Assembly (NCBI RefSeq): GCF_021917145.1
Contig: NC_061070.1
Coordinates: 14,654,772-14,718,771, forward strand
DNA from: Hypomesus transpacificus
Lineage: Eukaryota; Chordata; Actinopteri; Osmeriformes; Osmeridae
Reading direction: 5' to 3'
Length of the DNA: 64,000 nucleotides
Part shown: positions 51,258 to 64,000 of the stretch, in pieces
How the letters are laid out: each line of letters starts with the position of its first letter
Position numbering within the stretch: position 1 is the stretch's first letter
Notes under the pieces: generated by a model
The model's input: only the letters and a program-made list of their open reading frames with translations
Told to the model about the DNA's origin: nothing
Databases searched by the model: none
Made by a program: the position numbers and the translations under genes

Positions 51258-54215
51258 AGACTCCACACACACAGACAACATCCGCGACACACCTCCTCCT
51301 GCAATTCCTCCACCCTCAAACCTCCTCTCCATTCCAGCCGTTGGGGGGAGGGGGGGGGGGGATGCAGCCAACCAATTGCACCACCCGGTACCACCCCATA
51401 CACGCCTTCTGGGGTGGGGCTTGTCCATTTATGGAGAGAGGTAGGATGGGAAGTAAACTAAGGTGGGGTGGTGGCAGTAGTGGGGTTGATGAAAGTGAAG
51501 ATGATGTTTTCCATCCAACTACATACCTCAGTGTTTTATCTTTGGTCCTGCTCTTGGAGAGAGAAAGTACCTTTTATTTACTTCAATCCAGGTGAAATGG
51601 AATGATTCGGTGACCTAGTTTCTTTGAATTTGATGAACGTTTTTTTTTTCTTTTAACTTTTTCTTATTTCCACCGAATATCACAGAATATTTCCTGAAAT
51701 GGAAGTGACTATTTCTTTCTTAGTTTTTTCTTCTCTCAAGTAATCTATTGTTGTGGAATGGAAAGACGTATTCTACAGAGGTTTCCTAGAGATGCAGACC
51801 TGGGCGCAGGTGGAAGGTTGGAGTTTGAGTTTGGGCTTGAGCCTGCTCTCTGAAGAGAACGGAAAGCTATGCGCTGAACACACCTATGTTCACTTACGCT
51901 CAGCCCTGATTGGCCACTTGGATGGCATGAACAAATAAATGAAAAATATTTATAATTTCTACGGAGTGTGATTGTCCTCCTATCCCATGTGATGTGAGAC
52001 CATGTCAGAATATCTTGGGGTCAAAGAGTTGACCAGAACATAGAAATTCAACCAGGACATGGACCCAAGTCTGCTGGCAGGTCCTTATGCAGTAGCACTG
52101 GCTGCTATGCTCATCCACCCTCCATCACAACCTGTCAGAAAGTACATACAGTATATTTTCTTTCATGTTTTTCTTTGTTTTCTTTGGCAAAGCAGTACTC
52201 TGTCCAACTTGTTTTAATGTTTCAGTTGTTGTGCTCTCAAGCAAAAAGTAAAACAATGTTTTGTGTATTGTAGAATAATCAAATGAGTAAGATGGTTAAT
52301 TGAATGGATATTTCTGTTTCTAATCTCTCTGGTTGCTCTAGGACTGTTCCCTTGTGAGAAACACTGTCTACTTCCTTTTCCTGTGTCAGTGTTGCCATGG
52401 TACTTCTATGTATTATTGATTACCGCACATCAAATTATATTGCTTACAGAGTAAAGTGGGAACCATACTATCTGTGCTATAAGTGTTTTTGAGATGTCAT
52501 CTGACAGCATTCTCATAATGTACTTTGGGAGTCCTTAAGAGTCCTTATTATGGTCTATCACGGATGATCTGCCATTTCTAGAAAAATGTGTGTGTCCGTT
52601 TGAGGTTACTGACAAGAAAGAACAGCATGTTTCATCATTCTTCACTTTTCTGTAACTTCTGTTATTATTTTGTGTACCCGTGTCCGTGTATTTTTACCTA
52701 CTTTGTGACTGATGCCTTGCCTTTTCTAATATCTACCCTACTGTAAGGAGTATCTTTGTGTTGTTGGGCCACACTGCCCCCTGCTGGACTCACAAGGGAG
52801 AAAAGCAATAAGATTACCTGTTTCCTGTAACGTCTGGCATTTGCTGTGAATTTTGCTTTCATTATCCTCCTCTTGTTCTGTAACAAGACATCTGTAGTAC
52901 TGATGAGGCCCAGCAGACACAGGCCACCTATACTGACAAGGCCGAGGTGACCAAATTGGATTGGCTCATAGTTTTGTTGTGTCCAGGATCAAGCCACCAT
53001 GTTATAAAGATTAACCTACTCAGCAACCAACTACTCATTCAGTACTACTTGGCTAACAGTGTTTTCCTTTGCCGTTTTTCGTGTAGAAACTCATCTCCAG
53101 TCAGCCCAGAGCCCAGTACTCGATACAGGCACCCTTCCTTTCCAACTCCTTGTAAGAGAACTGCTGATCCAACTTAACGGTAAAGGAGAATAAGTATTTG
53201 TATAGGGCCCTAAAACTTCTTTAGTTGGAAAGGATAAAGCCCTTTTACACAGGTACTTCTAACTGAACAGCCACACTGACCTTGGGACTGTAGTTGTAGG
53301 GCAGGAGCAGGGGGGGGGGGGGGGGGGGGGGCTGGTCCACAGCTGCCTGATCCAACTTCTCCAGTATGAAAGATAGTAGCCAATCGGTGAGGTGGCGTGA
53401 TCCAATCAGAAACTTGGAGGACAGCTGGGCTGAAAAGGCAGGGCTAATGGGGAAGTCTGATTTGATGACAACAAAGATCACATGGTGGAAATGTTTTGAT
53501 TGAATGTTCGACATCTTATTGGACGTCCCCCTTTCCTTTCTTCTGTCAGATCTCCTCCTTCTGTGCTTGTGAGGAGAGGAAGAATTGTGTAAAGGCTTAT
53601 GAGATGCTTTGGGTTATTTTTAATATCAACCAGTTTTACACAAAGACAGGCAAATCAGTTTGCCATTTATTTTCCTTAATTCTGGTAATGCGGGAGAGGA
53701 GAAATCATCCTAGAAATACAAACACATTTTAATTGGATGAAATGTTTACATAGCACAATGTGCCAAAGTTATTTACTATTTGATTTGCATTGTCAATATA
53801 TTTGTACTCAAGATTGGGACTGGGACAAGTATAATTCCCACTGACATAATTACAGATAATAAACCAAATTCGGAATCATAAAAATAGTAATTTGAGATAT
53901 TATCTAGTATGGTGTGTTCATCTTAAAAATAGAACTATTGTTTGCTGTAGGACAATTGGATACATTGGAATTTAAAATCATGTGGAGTGGCCTGGAGTTA
54001 GCATTGGGGTAACAATGTAAAAGTGTATATGTTTGTATATACAGTACGATTGTGTCTGTACAGTATGTACATATATACACATAAGCAACAGCGGTTACTA
54101 GTTAGTTGGTCTACTGTACAGCGCTTCTAATTGTTCATTGTTTTATAGATATGGCAGGAATTCAACTTTGAATGAGAAAAAATGATTAACTTAAATAAAT
54201 GCATTTATATACAAA
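51258..54215 (+). other. galnt2: GALNT2 3' UTR with two candidate poly(A) signals
   Basis: After the stop codon the sequence is non-coding. A first AATAAA at 51934-51939 would give a 3' UTR of about 0.7 kb; a second at 54194-54199 would give about 2.95 kb. T-rich stretches (51639-51735) lie in the proximal part. A G22 run is at 53310-53331. Which site is used cannot be told from sequence. Confidence 0.55.
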
Positions 54216-54344
54216 CAAGACCAAGAGTTTCATCTAGACCTTGTGTTGTCCAACATTTTAATTTGTATTCTGCTTCACTGTGAATCCCCGAAGTTCCCAC
54301 TCCTTTCAAGACAGTACACAGTACAAACAAAAGAACACTGTTGG

Positions 54345-54438
54345 TGCATATAAAATTATGAACATTTATTATGTGTGCAAAATGGTGTAAACTCTCTTAA
54401 GTGGTGGGGTTACACAGGATTTACAAGACCAGACCTAA

Positions 54439-54472
<34 letters not shown>

Positions 54473-57400
54473 GTGCACTGTTAACATGGGAGGATACACA
54501 CACATACACATACAGCGGAGACAACGGGTAACAACACACCTTCAGAGAGGAGAAAACACACGATACAGCAATCACTGTCCTGAACCAGCCACAGACCAAT
54601 AAACAGGAAGCATAGTCCATATTCCACAACACAACATACTCAGGGCATTCATAGAGTGGCACGGTGAGGCTGCTGACACCAGACACTGGTCAAGGCCTCG
54701 CTGGGGGAACAACTTCTCCTTATCAACAGCATCAGTACACTGCAGTTCGTTTTCTGACTCTACATACAGTACCATCTGAACTGATCACTAGATTAGGTCG
54801 GTTAGGAATTTTGGTCCAACATACATGAGATATTTTACACACAACACACAACAATTAATTACACCATCGTAGCCACCGCCCATTTCCATTCACAGAACCA
54901 TTTCCACCCCTAAACATATAACTGAGAAGTTATTGAGCTTGTTATGATGAAACACATTAAAATTCCAACTTCTATTGTTCGTAACAGTGTTTTGAAAGCA
55001 CCTTTTAAGGTTATCGTAGTTAATACATATTCTTAATAAACCTTAGAATGTCTAATTCGATGAAGCCCTGAGGTCACCTAAGGTCTTATCTTCTCAATGA
55101 CATCAGAAGCTCTCCAGCTCCCATCCAGAAGGAGTCAGTGTTTAGGCCCAAAGCACACCCTGTTAAACAGGCAGTGGAACACAGTGGCACACAAGCAGGC
55201 ATTTCCAACATCCCGTGACCTCCCATTGCATTTGAGTACGACAATCATCAATAGGTCCAGTGTAGCTTTAATGTACTGAACAGCTGAGTTGAATCTGGAA
55301 GGCTGTAAGCTGCGTTACAACATGGTGTGACAGACATTGTTTACTTGTACCATATGACCACCTGACCAAGTATTAAAGGTGCTTCCCTTTCCTTGTCTCC
55401 CCTCACTGTCACTGATCTGGAAACCCCAGGTAGTTTAAGGCCGTAAAAAGGTTCCACCTGTCTAGTTAAACTGAAAGGAAAAGAGACAAGGAGAGGAAGT
55501 CAATTCAGACTATTGAGACACACCCAAAGGAAAGGAGCACTAATAGGCATGCAGGTCTAGATTCTCCAATAGGAGTGCTAATTGGGTAGCGGGGGCCGGA
55601 GCATTGGTGCGGTATCAGTGACGGACTTGCTGTCTGAATAGTGTTATTTATGGGTCTAAGCCCAGGAGTAAATCCAGTGGAGAGACAGAATGATGACGTA
55701 TGCTAATAGATTGAAAGGCTAGCCATGAACTTAACTCATTAATCTAGCAATCCTTTTTTCCACTGTCAGATAATAAAACAGCAGTACAGAGGTACTAAGA
55801 TAGATACAGAGAGGAGACCTCAGGCAAGAAAGAGTGCTGGGATTGCATATGGAAACAATATATCAATCATCTGATTGTTAACATTGAATCTGACAGCAGA
55901 ATAGTCAAATAATCATTAACATTGCATGAAGTTTTGACAGTAATCTTCTGTCGTCTTGATTAATCGTTTTTTCTCCTGTCTCTACTCTCTCTACTCTCTT
56001 CTCTCACACACATAATCTGCCCCCATCACCCACTGGATTTAAAAGCCATAGAGTGACGTAAAATATCATAACCTTAAGAGCAGACTTCTTGAAAAGGCAC
56101 TGAGAACATATTTGATATGGCTGATCTGTGAAATTATAAACTAAATACTAGTCATTTCAGCGTCAAATGAAATTTGTATATTGAACCATTGGATTTCGAC
56201 CTGAGAATAAAACCTTAAAATTTGATCAATTATAACTGATTAGGAGAGCAATAATTCCCTATGGAAATCAAAAGTCAAATAATGTTAACTGTAACTGGTA
56301 CATTAGGTCTGGGATGCCAAACTAGAAACTACACTTTTACATAAAGCTGAACCTACCAAACACAGCTGCTTTAAATACGTGTGTGTAAGTGTGTGTGTGT
56401 GTGTGAGAGAGTGATACAGAAACAGAGGGAGTGAATGTGAGTGTGTCAGTGAGTGTCTGTGTGTGTTCCTGTGTTTGTGTGTGTGTGTGTTTGTGTGTGT
56501 GTGAGTGGGTGGGATCAGAGAGAGCAGTAAGATATGTGTGATTGGGCAGACCTCCCCTGGTCTACTGCAGCTCCTTCCTGATGACCAGCATGGCCTCCGC
56601 ACTTCCTTAAACATGTTGCCTAGTAACAGCAGCTGTGCAGAAGCAATCCCAGACTTGAGATATATACAATAACTGCAACATGAATTAATATGATACTCAT
56701 TTAGAATCCTTCTCAAAGTCATTATTGTCTCTAATCCATATGGAATCTGCTGTCTTTAATAGTAGTTGGATGTATAAGTTGTGAGTGTTGTACGATGATG
56801 AAGCTTTTAAACAGTGTTACTGTGAACAGAATAACAGTGCACAGACAGTGGGTCACAGAAACATACAGTACACTACGACAACAACGACAATGGTGCATTA
56901 GAAAAAGAAAATGTGAAAGATCACAATCTTTTTTCTTTTCAAAGTGATATTGGATCGAATCATCAATATGAGCTTGATCCATCCATCTTTTAAATGTTTT
57001 AGCTATTATATTTCATAATATAAATATTTTTCATATTATTATTCATTTGGTTTTCTACATTGGTTATTCTAAAGTGTATTCTACTTATTCATCTCTGTTT
57101 GGGGCTGCTCAGAGTCAGAGGATGCATATTTAGACTTATTATGTTTTCTGATTGATCTATCATATTTGATCATATTTAGGGGGGTGGGCGGATCGTTACC
57201 GTTAATAGGAATCCCACCAAAGGTACTGACAATATCTAGTAAACATGTCAAGGAACTATTGTTAAATCTCTTACGTGCAAGACCATGGAGATGGAAAGTG
57301 CATGAGAGCCTGATAGTCTAGTCCATTCCAGTCTATGGACAGATTCTTAGTTGCTCTATGGGACTTATCATATGTCACACGTCATATAGTATTGACTCTT

Positions 57401-58086
57401 TAGGACGCATAGCTGTGACACCAGATGTAGCTCCCTGGATGACTGGCTAATGGTCATGGATTATATACACATCACCATCATCACTCCACCCAACCATCTC
57501 AACAAGACGGACAAAAGATGATCAAATCCAATGCTTTTCCTCAGCACACTGAACGAGAGTACATTATGATGCTTGTAGTCATGCAGCCTGTCACACTAAT
57601 GGTACTGAGGCATGTTATCTGTACAGTGGCTCTGGTGTATGTAGAGAGACGCGTGTCGGGTGGTATCTCCCTGGGAGCAGAGCAGATACAGGACAGAAAG
57701 GGCCGGCTCTCCCAGTCTCTGTGGGGGGGGGGGGGGGGGCTGTGTCCGACTTGGCACGGCTTCAGAGAGAGGGGTTTTAGTTTCGAGTGTGTGTTTGTGT
57801 GTGTGTATGAAAGTGCCTGCGTGTCAGTGTTTGTTGGCGTGTTTGCACGGGGGCAAGTGTGCCAGTGTGTATTAGTGTGAAACACCTAAGACTACGAGAG
57901 GGAAAACACATCATATTTACAATGTATGTGTGTATCTGTGTATCTGTGTTTGCGTGATATAGAGAACGAAAGATAGTACAGTGGAGTGCGAATATGCGAT
58001 GCGTGTGTGAGTTTACACAATGTGCATGTTTAGTATATACAGAACACTAAAAGTGTGTCTTTGACAGTGGGTCTTAGCCTGCTGCT
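54345..58086 (-). other. pgbd5: Probable PGBD5 3' UTR
   Basis: No coding sequence is recognisable to the left of the PGBD5 stop. A minus-strand AATAAA at 54370-54365 in an AT-rich, end-like context would end a 3' UTR of about 3.7 kb. It includes a G31 run (54439-54469, C31 in the mRNA), a G17 run (57723-57739), TG arrays (56390-56505) and long AT-rich unique stretches, typical of a neuronal gene's long 3' UTR. Extent is inferred. Confidence 0.45.
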
Positions 58087-63926
<5,840 letters not shown>

Positions 63927-64000
63927 CTGCAGGCCCAGTTAGGACCAGGTTTCATTTGGAATGATGTTTGGTGCATATTGTAATATTCTCATGAGCAACC

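Overview
The window is from a vertebrate nuclear genome, almost certainly a ray-finned fish. Genes have many short exons with GT-AG introns, all four recognisable genes are orthologues of human genes, and the non-coding DNA is packed with dinucleotide repeats, G/C homopolymers and tRNA-derived SINEs whose 3' tail is a type common in teleosts. ABCB10 occupies only 4.5 kb, which suggests a fairly compact genome. I cannot name the species.

Layout: (1) 1-6504, minus strand: ABCB10, a mitochondrial inner-membrane ABC transporter, complete in 13 coding exons, with its 3' UTR to the left. (2) 6505-8005: a 1.5-kb head-to-head interval that probably holds the promoters of ABCB10 and URB2. (3) 8006-16105, plus strand: URB2, a nucleolar ribosome-biogenesis factor, in 9 coding exons including one of 3,430 nt. 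(4) 16.1-20.8 kb: intergenic, with one SINE. (5) 20840-51257, plus strand: GALNT2, a Golgi polypeptide N-acetylgalactosaminyltransferase, complete in 16 coding exons. Its first intron is 18.6 kb and full of simple repeats. (6) 51.3-58.1 kb: two facing 3' UTRs. (7) 58087-63926, minus strand: the last six coding exons of PGBD5, a domesticated piggyBac transposase. Its 5' exons lie beyond the right edge.

The order ABCB10 - URB2 - GALNT2 - PGBD5 and all orientations match human chromosome 1q42 as I remember it, except that TAF5L, which sits between ABCB10 and URB2 in human, is missing from the corresponding gap. The four proteins have unrelated jobs, so this is conserved synteny and not a functional cluster.

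I found no new gene system. The most interesting signals are in how repeats have invaded splice sites: GALNT2 exon 10 is preceded by about 390 nt of nearly pure pyrimidine repeat whose only adenines are three CTCAC motifs far from the acceptor; exon 8 is preceded by 27 consecutive C; exon 2 is preceded by a duplicated decoy acceptor; and several acceptors in three of the genes sit directly after TG repeats. PGBD5 keeps three aspartates at the spacing described for the human protein. A CpG-rich island with a CGCG box and an X-box inside GALNT2 intron 1 may be an alternative promoter or enhancer.
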